Assembly: GCA_910587135.1 (NCBI GenBank)
Contig: CAJULF010000075.1
Location: 1 to 11,164, forward strand
Length of the DNA stretch: 11,164 nt
Source: an uncultured Oscillospiraceae bacterium
Lineage (GTDB): Bacteria > Bacillota > Clostridia > Oscillospirales > Ruminococcaceae
Direction of reading: 5' to 3'
Shown: one piece after another, positions 1 to 6,022 of the stretch
How the letters are laid out: each line of letters begins with the position of its first letter
How positions within the stretch are numbered: position 1 is the first letter of the stretch
Made by a program: the position numbers and the translations under genes
Notes under the pieces: generated by a model
Told to the model about the DNA's origin: nothing
Database searches by the model: none
The model's input: only the letters and a program-made list of their open reading frames with translations

Positions 1-199
1 TCCGCGCAAGGAATTTATTTCCATGGCGTTTCTCGTAATCGGAAATATTCCGCTGTTGTATATGCTCAATAAAGCATGGTTTAACAGCCTTATGAATACC
101 GTTGTCGGACAGATCGTGCTGGCGGTTTCGGCAGTCGGAATATTTATCTCGACAGCTATCGTCATTAAGCTGACCAAGCCGATTGAGTACAAGAGATAA
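1..199 (+). CDS. TadB-like type II secretion F membrane protein, C-terminal end (partial)
   Basis: The open frame enters from the left edge (first full codon at base 2) and stops at TAA 197-199, giving the last 65 residues. Two hydrophobic segments are separated by a short polar stretch, and the tail is basic (ends KPIEYKR). This fits the C-terminal membrane helices of a TadB-type protein, one of the two inner-membrane platform proteins that work with the TadA/CpaF ATPase to assemble Tad (Flp) pili. The identification rests mainly on the neighbour: a TadC-like gene starts 11 bases downstream, and tadB-tadC order is standard. No ATPase or T2SSF core is visible because most of the gene is outside the window. 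Confidence 0.7.
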   Translation, partial: PRKEFISMAFLVIGNIPLLYMLNKAWFNSLMNTVVGQIVLAVSAVGIFISTAIVIKLTKPIEYKR

Positions 200-210
200 G
201 GGGGATTTGA

Positions 211-1083
211 ATGGAATTTTTAATTATCATATTCGGAATTTCACTCGCGGTCGGGCTGTTTATGCTGCTTGCAAACGCGCTGAAAATCCCCTATTTGAAA
301 ACGTCTCAGGCGGTTATGAATACAGGCAGAAACGACAAAAAGCTGTCGAAATCCATTGAGGTGATACTGCTCGGAATTGCGGCGAAGATCGGAAAAATTA
401 TCCCAATGGATAAGTATAAAAAATCTCGTCTGGAAAGCACATTGAAGTCGGCGGGAATAAAAATGACGCCCGAAACATTTACGGCACTTGCGTTCCTCAA
501 AGCCTTTTGTATTGCGCTTTTGGCTGTTCCGTGCGCATTCTTTATGCCGCTGCTTATTCCCTTTTTCATTATCCTCGCCGTTGCGATATATTTTCGTGAA
601 AACGGTAAGGCTGACGAAAAGATGAGAGAAAAGCGTGACGCTATAGAGCAGGAGCTTCCCCGCTTTGTGGCTACGGTAGAGCAGGAACTAAAAACGAGCC
701 GTGATGTTCTGTCGATCATGGAGAACTTCAAAAAACATGCGGGAGTGCATTTCGCATACGAACTTGATGTGTGCTGCGCGGATATGCGCAGTTCAAGCTA
801 TGAAGCGGCACTTACAAGATTTGAAGCGCGTATCGGATCGGCGCAGTTATCCGATGTGGTGCGCGGTTTGGTATCGGTCATCAGAGGTGATGACAGCGCG
901 GTTTATTTTAAAATGCTCGCTCACGATTTCAAGCTGATCGAACTCCAAAGGCTCAAGGCGAAAGCAGCGAAGATACCTCCGAAAATACGAATTTGCAGCT
1001 TCGGAATGCTGATGTTATTTCTCTTGACCTACTTGGTAGTTATGGGAATGCAGCTTCTCGACTCGCTGAGTTCAATGGCGTAA
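211..1083 (+). CDS. TadC-like pilus assembly / type II secretion system F family protein
   Basis: This 290-residue membrane protein has a hydrophobic N-terminal segment (residues 3-22), a cytoplasmic basic region, a long hydrophobic pair (about 92-127), a helical soluble region (about 135-258) and a C-terminal membrane helix (about 260-282). The soluble region around residues 147-170 (QELPRFVATVEQEL) resembles the T2SSF domain core. The segment near 72-82 (SRLESTLKSAGI) is also typical of TadB/TadC proteins. In that family the protein forms the inner-membrane platform on which pilin subunits are extracted and assembled by a TadA/CpaF ATPase. ATG 211 is preceded by a GGGGGA ribosome site. The next gene starts 11 bases after the stop, so it is an operon member. 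The family is secure; assignment to TadC rather than TadB is from gene order. Confidence 0.8.
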   Translation: MEFLIIIFGISLAVGLFMLLANALKIPYLKTSQAVMNTGRNDKKLSKSIEVILLGIAAKIGKIIPMDKYKKSRLESTLKSAGIKMTPETFTALAFLKAFCIALLAVPCAFFMPLLIPFFIILAVAIYFRENGKADEKMREKRDAIEQELPRFVATVEQELKTSRDVLSIMENFKKHAGVHFAYELDVCCADMRSSSYEAALTRFEARIGSAQLSDVVRGLVSVIRGDDSAVYFKMLAHDFKLIELQRLKAKAAKIPPKIRICSFGMLMLFLLTYLVVMGMQLLDSLSSMA

Positions 1084-1094
1084 CGGAGGTGCGA

Positions 1095-1487
1095 ATGAAA
1101 AAATTATTGAAAAGCAAGCGCGGCGAGGGGTATTTCGATGTTGTCATAATTGTGTTGGTGGTCGTTATGGTCATCGCGCTTATAATGGCAGTCGCGCCCG
1201 TTGTGTCTGCGAAAATTCAGCTTGATAATTACGCCGACGAGCTTGTGCGCGAGGCGGAAATATCCGGTCGGATCGGCTCGGAAACCACAGCACGGGCACA
1301 GGTGCTGACGGAACGCACGGGCATCACGCCCAAGATCGAATGGTCTCGAACGGGCAAAGTGCAATTAAATCAAGAATTCACGGTTACTTGCACTTATAAA
1401 ATGGATATAGGGTTCGGCGAGTTCGGGAGCTTTCCCGTGACGCTTACCGCAAAGGCTTCCGGTAAAAGCGAGGTGTATCACAAGTGA
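1095..1487 (+). CDS. DUF4320-like small pseudopilin-type protein
   Basis: 130 residues. A short basic leader (MKKLLKSKRG) is followed by a single hydrophobic helix (about 16-38) and a soluble C-terminal domain of alternating beta-type segments. The layout resembles TadE-type pseudopilins: a possible prepilin-peptidase site follows G10, with an acidic residue at the +5 position (D15, where TadE/Flp proteins usually have Glu). I recall this family as DUF4320, found beside tadC-like genes in clostridial conjugative elements. An upstream in-frame ATG at 993 would overlap the tadC-like gene by 91 bases. ATG 1095 is preferred because CGGAGG lies at 1084-1089 with a five-base spacer. The stop overlaps the next start by four bases (GTGA). 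A minor-pilin role in the filament is inferred, not shown. Confidence 0.72.
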   Translation: MKKLLKSKRGEGYFDVVIIVLVVVMVIALIMAVAPVVSAKIQLDNYADELVREAEISGRIGSETTARAQVLTERTGITPKIEWSRTGKVQLNQEFTVTCTYKMDIGFGEFGSFPVTLTAKASGKSEVYHK

Positions 1488-2029
1488 AAAAAATATTACG
1501 GTTACTTCGCTCCAAAAAAGCCTATACCGCTGCGCCGTTGACGGTTGCAATTGCGCTTGCGGGAATGATGTTCTTCGTAGTGCTGTGGCAGATAATTCGA
1601 CTGATTACCATTTCGGCGGGTGTCAAGGATGCAGTGCAGTCGGCGGTGATTGCGACATCGGTCGGAAATTACAGCAATGTCTATGACGGTGTTCGCGAGG
1701 GGTATTCGGGCGGGTATCGGTTCTCGGGTAACTCGTGGAAAGCGGCGGTTTCTACGGGCGATGTTTACGGACGGCTGGATCAACTGCTCGGACTGAAAAG
1801 CAGCGGCGGTAAGCACGTTAAAAGCAATTCGGACGGTACGGAATTCGCTGTTTATGGGCTTTCCGTCAATGTGGATAACGCGCAGTTTGCGCCGACATCG
1901 GGAGATATACCGCAATTCTCCGCGACCTCGTATATAACGCTTGAAGTGCCGTTATCGTTCTGCGGAGATGTGCTGCCGCCGATGAAAATTCGGCTCTGCG
2001 TGAAGTCCAAATATACGCCGAAATTCTGA
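1484..2029 (+). CDS. TadE/pseudopilin-like single-helix membrane protein
   Basis: 181 residues starting at GTG 1484, four bases inside the previous gene, with a GAGGTG ribosome site at 1469-1474. A basic leader (residues 1-12) precedes one long hydrophobic helix (about 17-42), then a soluble extracytoplasmic domain rich in Ser, Gly and Tyr (about 43-181) with two cysteines (C160, C172) that could form a disulfide. Size, topology and position right after the DUF4320-like gene suggest a second pseudopilin or filament-associated protein. The usual Glu at +5 of a prepilin site is absent (Pro at the equivalent place, AYTAAP), so processing by a prepilin peptidase is doubtful. I do not recognise a named family. 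It is the last gene of the tad-like block; the next gene has its own promoter-like sequence. Confidence 0.65.
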   Translation: MKKILRLLRSKKAYTAAPLTVAIALAGMMFFVVLWQIIRLITISAGVKDAVQSAVIATSVGNYSNVYDGVREGYSGGYRFSGNSWKAAVSTGDVYGRLDQLLGLKSSGGKHVKSNSDGTEFAVYGLSVNVDNAQFAPTSGDIPQFSATSYITLEVPLSFCGDVLPPMKIRLCVKSKYTPKF

Positions 2030-2089
2030 CGAATATCCACAAGAAAATGAAAAAGTTTTGTCATTTCCGTAGAAAACAGTTTTTTTGAC

Positions 2090-2118
2090 TGGATAAATTT
2101 TTCCCGATATGGTAAAAT
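2090..2118 (+). promoter_or_regulatory. Putative promoter with extended -10 (TGG-TAAAAT) ahead of the DUF6550-like gene
   Basis: The 133-base gap after the pseudopilin gene contains TGGTAAAAT at 2110-2118, an extended -10 box. TGGATA lies 17 bases upstream of its TAAAAT core and could be a weak -35. A better-looking TTGACT (2085-2090) fits a 17-base spacer only to the poorer TATGGT (2108-2113). The gap is AT-rich and has a run of seven T at 2080-2086. A very similar arrangement occurs at 7173-7201. It could restart transcription for the surface-protein genes that follow. Confidence 0.45.
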
Positions 2119-2162
2119 GCAGATAACAGCAAAACACCGACATGAAAGGAAAAGGTGATTTT

Positions 2163-2768
2163 ATGACAATGAAAACCAAAAGAGGTCTTGCGGTAGGTGG
2201 CGGAACGGTACTGTGCGCAGCGCTCGCGATCCTTATCGCGGCAAGGTTCGCGCCCGAACCCGAGGTAACGGCTCCCGATACTTCCGATACAAGCTCAACA
2301 ACGTTGATAAGCGTGGAAATATCCACCGCAAAGCGTGAGGAAACCAAGCCGATTGAGATAGAAAAGCCCGCGGAGAGCACAATCATACCCGACAACGTCA
2401 CTCCCACCGAGAGCGATCCCGAAAAGGAAGCTGCTGACTTCATCGAGGACGGCGGTATCAAAATAAATCAGGACTTCTCCGAACCCGAGAAAACGGAGAG
2501 CGCTCCGCAGAACGAGCCGCCCGAGCCTCCCAAGATCGAGGACGAGGAAATGCTCACAAACCCTGACAAAGAGCCGACTTATGAACCAGAACAGACCGAG
2601 GTCAAGCAGCCGGAAACACCTTCGGATACTCCCAAACATGGAGATACCAAAGATGGAATGATTTATATCGATGGCTTCGGATGGGTAGTTGATCACGGTG
2701 GCGGAGGCAGGAGCGAATATGATAGCGAAATGTACGAGAACGGCAACAAAATAGGCTACTTCGGATAA
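2163..2768 (+). CDS. DUF6550-like membrane-anchored Pro/Glu-rich stalk protein
   Basis: 201 residues from ATG 2163, with AAGGTGA at 2152-2158 as ribosome site. An ATG at 2142 is in frame but sits within the AAAGGAAAAGG tract and has no site of its own. A basic leader (MTMKTKR) precedes one membrane helix (about 9-28). The next 120 or so residues are a low-complexity, acidic, Pro/Glu/Thr/Ser-rich stretch likely to be extended, as in surface stalks that span the cell wall. The C-terminus carries a compact motif (IYIDGFGWV) followed by DHGGGG. I recall proteins with this architecture and terminal motif as DUF6550 from clostridial conjugative elements. No enzymatic residues are evident. A role in the cell envelope near the mating apparatus is inferred from topology and context. 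Confidence 0.7.
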   Translation: MTMKTKRGLAVGGGTVLCAALAILIAARFAPEPEVTAPDTSDTSSTTLISVEISTAKREETKPIEIEKPAESTIIPDNVTPTESDPEKEAADFIEDGGIKINQDFSEPEKTESAPQNEPPEPPKIEDEEMLTNPDKEPTYEPEQTEVKQPETPSDTPKHGDTKDGMIYIDGFGWVVDHGGGGRSEYDSEMYENGNKIGYFG

Positions 2769-2774
2769 TCACAA

Positions 2775-2809
2775 AAGCGCTGAGTGAATAACTCGGCGCT
2801 TATTTTCTT
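2775..2809 (+). terminator. Stem-loop with short T-rich tail, possible partial terminator or attenuator
   Basis: AAGCGCTGAGT at 2775-2785 pairs with ACTCGGCGCTT at 2791-2801: 11 pairs, one of them a G-U wobble, around the five-base loop GAATA. It is followed by ATTTTCTT, a broken T tract. It begins six bases after the upstream stop codon and ends nine bases before the next ribosome site (GGAGG 2810-2814). The stem is strong but the T tract is interrupted, so partial read-through or mRNA stabilisation is more likely than full termination. Confidence 0.55.
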
Positions 2810-2819
2810 GGAGGTTTAA

Positions 2820-4535
2820 ATGATAAAATTCATAAGAATAATTGCCGCAGCTATGGCGGCATTTTTCTGTTTGCAGATCGTTGCCTTTGCCGAGGGCGAT
2901 CCCAATATTGACAACGGCGGCGGTGGCTTAAAGGACGGCAGCTCGGAAAACTTCTGGAATCCCGGCAATGATGGAGTTAGAATTACGGTTGTCGATTCCG
3001 AAACGGGAGCCGTAAAATCGGCATCAATTGATTATACGAACTCCGATACATCCGATATAAGATTTCATTTTGAAAAGAAGTGCAAAGCCGATTATGTTGG
3101 GGGTGCTTCTCTCACAATAAGCACCAATGAATATGTCAGTAAAGCAGCGGCACAGCCGCTGCCGACAATCATCAGCGATGGTTCTGGCGCAAATATCGAG
3201 GCGATTCGCAGCTACTTCACCGATGAACAGGTTGTAAAGCGTATCGCCGAACATATGGGAATTGAGTTTGATGATCTGACTAACGGTGACTACAAGCTGA
3301 TGTTAGAGCCGATAATGTACATCACGTTCAACGGCATAAGGACTGCGATGACGGCGACCGAGGCGGCTCTCTACAATATGCAGACGGGCGGAAAATTAAT
3401 AAATAAAATGGGACCTCTCTCACATAAGAATCTGCCGCTTGCGATGTTCCTCGAAAAGGACGACCTCGGTTATACGGCTTGGACAGGCTCGAAAAATTCC
3501 TATATGACCGACAGTGATATTATCCAATATCTTGGCGTCGGGATCGTTTCTTTCAAAGAGCCGGAGGAAGAAGTCGAGGTCGCGGCAAGCGATTACGAGT
3601 ACCGCGTCGATACCGATGTATACACGAGTATCACCGTGACGGGCGGCGAACATTCTCCCGATAACCCCGTGACCGTAAGATTTTATATAAAAAATAAAGT
3701 TTATACGGTCGGAAATATTGTATATCCGAAAGGCGCTTCGCAGCTCGTCTGGTGCAAATGGCACACTCCCAATACCGAGCAGACAGTAAACATTAAGGTC
3801 ACGGTGACGGGCGGCGCGTCCGCAAGCAAAACCAATATTACGGCAAATATTGTCGATCTCAATAAGAACCCGCCTCCCGATCCGACTGCCGACGACCGCA
3901 ACGACAGCTTCCGCGCGGTAAGTGTTCCGAATATGGCACAAAAAACCTCGGCGGCTTGGAGCGTTTGGTGCGCAAGGTGGATTCCCGATTGGGTATGGAT
4001 TCCTCGCTGGCGCTGGCATACGATACGCTATGCGGACGGTACAACGGGCGGCTATTGGCAGGATCACGGATATTGGGAAGATCAGGGCGAATGGGAATTC
4101 TACACCAATTCCTATTCGGTTTCCATGAACGCGGATATGCGGATCACCTGCGATGAAAAGAACCCGACTGCTGTTGGCAGAACTATGAAATCAGGTTACG
4201 GAATCAACGAAAAAGTTACCGCTTCAATTTCGGGAAACGGCGAGCATACCGAGCTTCAGAACGCGGTCGCCTACTTCCCCGAGTTTTATTACCAAACCTA
4301 TTGGCGGCTGTTGGAGAAAACGGGCGGTGCGCTTGAATTCCGAAAAAATAAGTATAGCACCTATAATAATCGAACGCATTTTACACCTATATGGATGCCG
4401 GACGGAAGCTATAAGGTGTATACATGGGCAATCGACTGCTGGACTCCCGCGGGAATGCTTTCCGCAAATCTGACCGACAGCTTAACGATTAAAGGCAATG
4501 TATTTGACGATTGGCATATTGCTCCGTCGTACTGA
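2820..4535 (+). CDS. Large secreted Trp-rich surface protein, unknown function
   Basis: 571 residues from ATG 2820 with TTGGAGG at 2808-2814. A Sec signal peptide (residues 1-24) ends AFA before EGD. Residues about 50-240 form a mixed soluble region. Residues about 255-345 look like an immunoglobulin-type or CARDB-like beta domain (alternating hydrophobic strands, VTVRFYIKN, KVTVTGG), a fold common in adhesins. A Pro-rich linker (350-355, PPPDP) leads to a striking Trp-rich segment (380-425) with ten tryptophans, including three tandem six-residue units at 411-428 (GYWQDH, GYWEDQ, GEWEFY). No LPXTG motif or C-terminal membrane helix is seen, so it is probably secreted or bound non-covalently. 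A role in surface contact or as a filament-associated protein is inferred from position between pilus-like and secretion genes. I do not recognise a named family. Confidence 0.7.
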   Translation: MIKFIRIIAAAMAAFFCLQIVAFAEGDPNIDNGGGGLKDGSSENFWNPGNDGVRITVVDSETGAVKSASIDYTNSDTSDIRFHFEKKCKADYVGGASLTISTNEYVSKAAAQPLPTIISDGSGANIEAIRSYFTDEQVVKRIAEHMGIEFDDLTNGDYKLMLEPIMYITFNGIRTAMTATEAALYNMQTGGKLINKMGPLSHKNLPLAMFLEKDDLGYTAWTGSKNSYMTDSDIIQYLGVGIVSFKEPEEEVEVAASDYEYRVDTDVYTSITVTGGEHSPDNPVTVRFYIKNKVYTVGNIVYPKGASQLVWCKWHTPNTEQTVNIKVTVTGGASASKTNITANIVDLNKNPPPDPTADDRNDSFRAVSVPNMAQKTSAAWSVWCARWIPDWVWIPRWRWHTIRYADGTTGGYWQDHGYWEDQGEWEFYTNSYSVSMNADMRITCDEKNPTAVGRTMKSGYGINEKVTASISGNGEHTELQNAVAYFPEFYYQTYWRLLEKTGGALEFRKNKYSTYNNRTHFTPIWMPDGSYKVYTWAIDCWTPAGMLSANLTDSLTIKGNVFDDWHIAPSY

Positions 4536-4552
4536 GAAAGGAAATGATGATT

Positions 4553-4894
4553 ATGAAAAAGAAAGTTATTAGAATTATCAGCGTGGTAATGATTATGATC
4601 GTTGCAATGACCGCTATGTCTATCTGCGCTTTTGCAGAGGGCGGCAATGTTGCGGGAGCGATCGAGGGTACATGGAAGTCCGCATCTGGGCAGATCAAGC
4701 AGGTCGTGAACAATGTTGTGTTCCCGATCATAGATGTGATTCTGGCGGTATTTTTCTTTGCAAAACTATCGTTAAGTTATTTTGATTACCGCAAATCGGG
4801 GCATTTCGAGTGGGCAGCTCCCGCAATTTTATTTGCCTGTCTGGTGTTCACATTGACAGCTCCGATGTATGTCTGGACGATCATAAATATCTGA
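4553..4894 (+). CDS. DUF3852-like small signal-peptide protein with two membrane helices (VirB2-like candidate)
   Basis: 113 residues if started at ATG 4553. In-frame ATGs at 4544 and 4547 are also possible, with GAAAGGA at 4536-4542 as ribosome site. A basic start and hydrophobic core end in AFA (26-28) before EGG, a typical signal peptidase site. The mature part of about 85 residues has two hydrophobic helices (about 52-75 and 87-108) joined by a short charged loop (FDYRKSGHFEW). I recall the family as DUF3852 in clostridial conjugative elements. Small size, cleaved leader, two helices and a place ahead of the TrbL/VirB6-like gene match the general design of VirB2/TrbC subunits; this is structural analogy, not shown homology. 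It converges with the hydrolase gene across 32 bases with no clear terminator. Confidence 0.7.
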   Translation: MKKKVIRIISVVMIMIVAMTAMSICAFAEGGNVAGAIEGTWKSASGQIKQVVNNVVFPIIDVILAVFFFAKLSLSYFDYRKSGHFEWAAPAILFACLVFTLTAPMYVWTIINI

Positions 4895-4926
4895 TTTATC
4901 CATGCAACATAGGCATATGTATATCA

Positions 4927-5835
4927 TTATTTTCCTTTTGAACCAAACGCTCTGCGGAGTGCTTTTATACGCCGTGATACGTTCTTCTTGGTAACCGGAC
5001 TGCCAAGTACGATATCATACCCGTGAAATGTTCCGCGAGTTTCGTTCAGTTCGACAAAAGACCCGGACCTTTTCAGCTTTCTGGCATACAGGATTCCTTC
5101 GTCGTGCAGACAGTCAAATTCGGCTGTTTCAATATACGCGTTCGGAACAAAATTGCCGAGTTTCATTTGCAGCGGTGAAATCTCCGAAAGCGGTACACCG
5201 CTTCCGTTCAGATACGCGCTCCACATTTTGCGGTTGTTGGTCGAATTCCACAATGGAGTATCGGTAAACCGCCGCATTGATCTTGTTGACATTTTCGCAT
5301 CCGCAACGGGATAGATCAGCATCTGAAAGCACGGAGCAGGTTCGCTTCGGCAGATATGTGCCGCCAGTACACAGCCTGCGCTGTCGCCGCCTACCGCAAT
5401 ACGATTTGTGTCAATGTTCAGCCGCCGCGCGTTTTGAAGTATCCACTTATAACTGTTCAAAGCGTCGTTTTTGGCGGCAGGAAATGGATATGCGGGCAGG
5501 AGTCTGTAATTTGGCATTATGACAGCGCAGTTCGCGTGTTTTGCGTAAATTGCCGAAAGTACCTTGTGATACGGCGCGGCTTCATATCCGAATCCTCCGC
5601 CATGAAAATACAGCAAACAAGGGATTTTTTTCGCTGTATTTTCAGGACGGAAAACATATGCCGATATGACATTTTCGTTATCGGAAATCGTTTCCCGTTT
5701 TATCGAAACTCCAGCGGAAGTTTTTATAAACGGAAACGCCATACGCAGCGGAAGGTGTGACATATATAAAAGCGGCTTACAGAACGGCATTTTGTAAGCT
5801 GCTTTTTTAAGGTCTGGGTGAATACGATATTTCAT
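4927..5835 (-). CDS. Alpha/beta hydrolase, hormone-sensitive-lipase family (acetyl-esterase-like)
   Basis: 302 residues, full length for the family. The oxyanion-hole motif HGGGF is at 78-82, the nucleophile elbow GDSAG at 150-154 (Ser152), the likely catalytic Asp at 241 (EFDCLHDEG) and His at 271 (GTFHGYD). All triad elements of the bacterial HSL/family IV esterases are present. Such enzymes hydrolyse short acyl esters; the natural substrate cannot be read from sequence. There is no signal peptide, so it is probably cytoplasmic. ATG at 5835-5833 has TTGGAG eight bases upstream on its strand. It is the only gene on the minus strand and sits between two conjugation genes that otherwise read the same way. 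It has its own promoter, so it is probably cargo or an inserted gene rather than part of the channel. Confidence 0.9.
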   Translation of the reverse strand: MKYRIHPDLKKAAYKMPFCKPLLYMSHLPLRMAFPFIKTSAGVSIKRETISDNENVISAYVFRPENTAKKIPCLLYFHGGGFGYEAAPYHKVLSAIYAKHANCAVIMPNYRLLPAYPFPAAKNDALNSYKWILQNARRLNIDTNRIAVGGDSAGCVLAAHICRSEPAPCFQMLIYPVADAKMSTRSMRRFTDTPLWNSTNNRKMWSAYLNGSGVPLSEISPLQMKLGNFVPNAYIETAEFDCLHDEGILYARKLKRSGSFVELNETRGTFHGYDIVLGSPVTKKNVSRRIKALRRAFGSKGK

Positions 5836-5925
5836 AATTTACGCTCCAATTTCGATAGCGATACGTTCGCGCGGGAATTGTGCAAACCCCGCAGCAAACC
5901 GTATTTTTATGGTTCGGTTAATTTT

Positions 5926-5954
5926 ATTATAGCACTATTTCCGAAGAAAATCAA
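5926..5954 (-). promoter_or_regulatory. Near-consensus sigma-A-type promoter for the hydrolase gene
   Basis: Reading the minus strand, TTGATT (5954-5949) is followed after exactly 17 bases by TATAAT (5931-5926), with TG one base upstream of the -10 (TGC-TATAAT). This is five of six -35 matches and a perfect extended -10. Transcription would begin near 5919, leaving a leader of about 85 bases before the start codon. It is the strongest promoter-like sequence seen in the window. Confidence 0.75.
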
Positions 5955-6014
5955 CCATTTTACTTTTGCTCGCCCTGTCATTTTTTGTCTTAATGACCTG
6001 AGCACAAAAACATT

Positions 6015-6022
6015 GGAGGTGA
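6015..6022 (+). promoter_or_regulatory. Strong ribosome binding site (GGAGGTGA) that complicates the TrbL-like start
   Basis: GGAGGTGA is an eight-base match to the anti-Shine-Dalgarno sequence. The only nearby in-frame standard start, GTG 6019, lies inside it. A start at normal spacing would fall on ATA at 6028. The next in-frame GTG is 6058, which has its own weaker AGGTG at 6045-6049 with an eight-base spacer. Confidence 0.6.

Noticed and set aside
306..731. 141-residue open frame on the minus strand
   Set aside because: It lies within the TadC-like gene, whose frame has clear family features; the reverse frame has none.
2041..2086. Possible terminator after the second pseudopilin gene
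   Set aside because: The A/T-rich palindromic bits (AAATGA/TCATTT) are short and the run of T at 2080-2086 is not preceded by a stable stem.
3420..4067. 215-residue open frame on the minus strand
   Set aside because: It is fully inside the secreted-protein gene, has no ribosome site or recognisable domain, and its Arg/Ile-rich composition is typical of antisense reading.
5891..5918. Hairpin in the esterase leader region (AACCGTA-TTTT-TATGGTT)
   Set aside because: Seven pairs with one wobble on the plus strand, but a mismatch on the transcribed minus strand; too weak to call a regulatory RNA.
5977..5997. Inverted repeat GTCATT...AATGAC upstream of the TrbL-like gene
   Set aside because: Only six pairs with a nine-base T-rich loop; not distinct enough from chance in an AT-rich gap to call an operator or terminator.
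5818..6018. Upstream extension of the TrbL-like frame to ATG 5818
   Set aside because: It overlaps the hydrolase start codon and covers its promoter and leader; the translated segment lacks family likeness and ATG 5818 has no ribosome site.
4895..6018. Insertion sequence or transposon boundaries around the esterase
   Set aside because: I looked for terminal inverted repeats and flanking direct repeats and saw none; no transposase is present.
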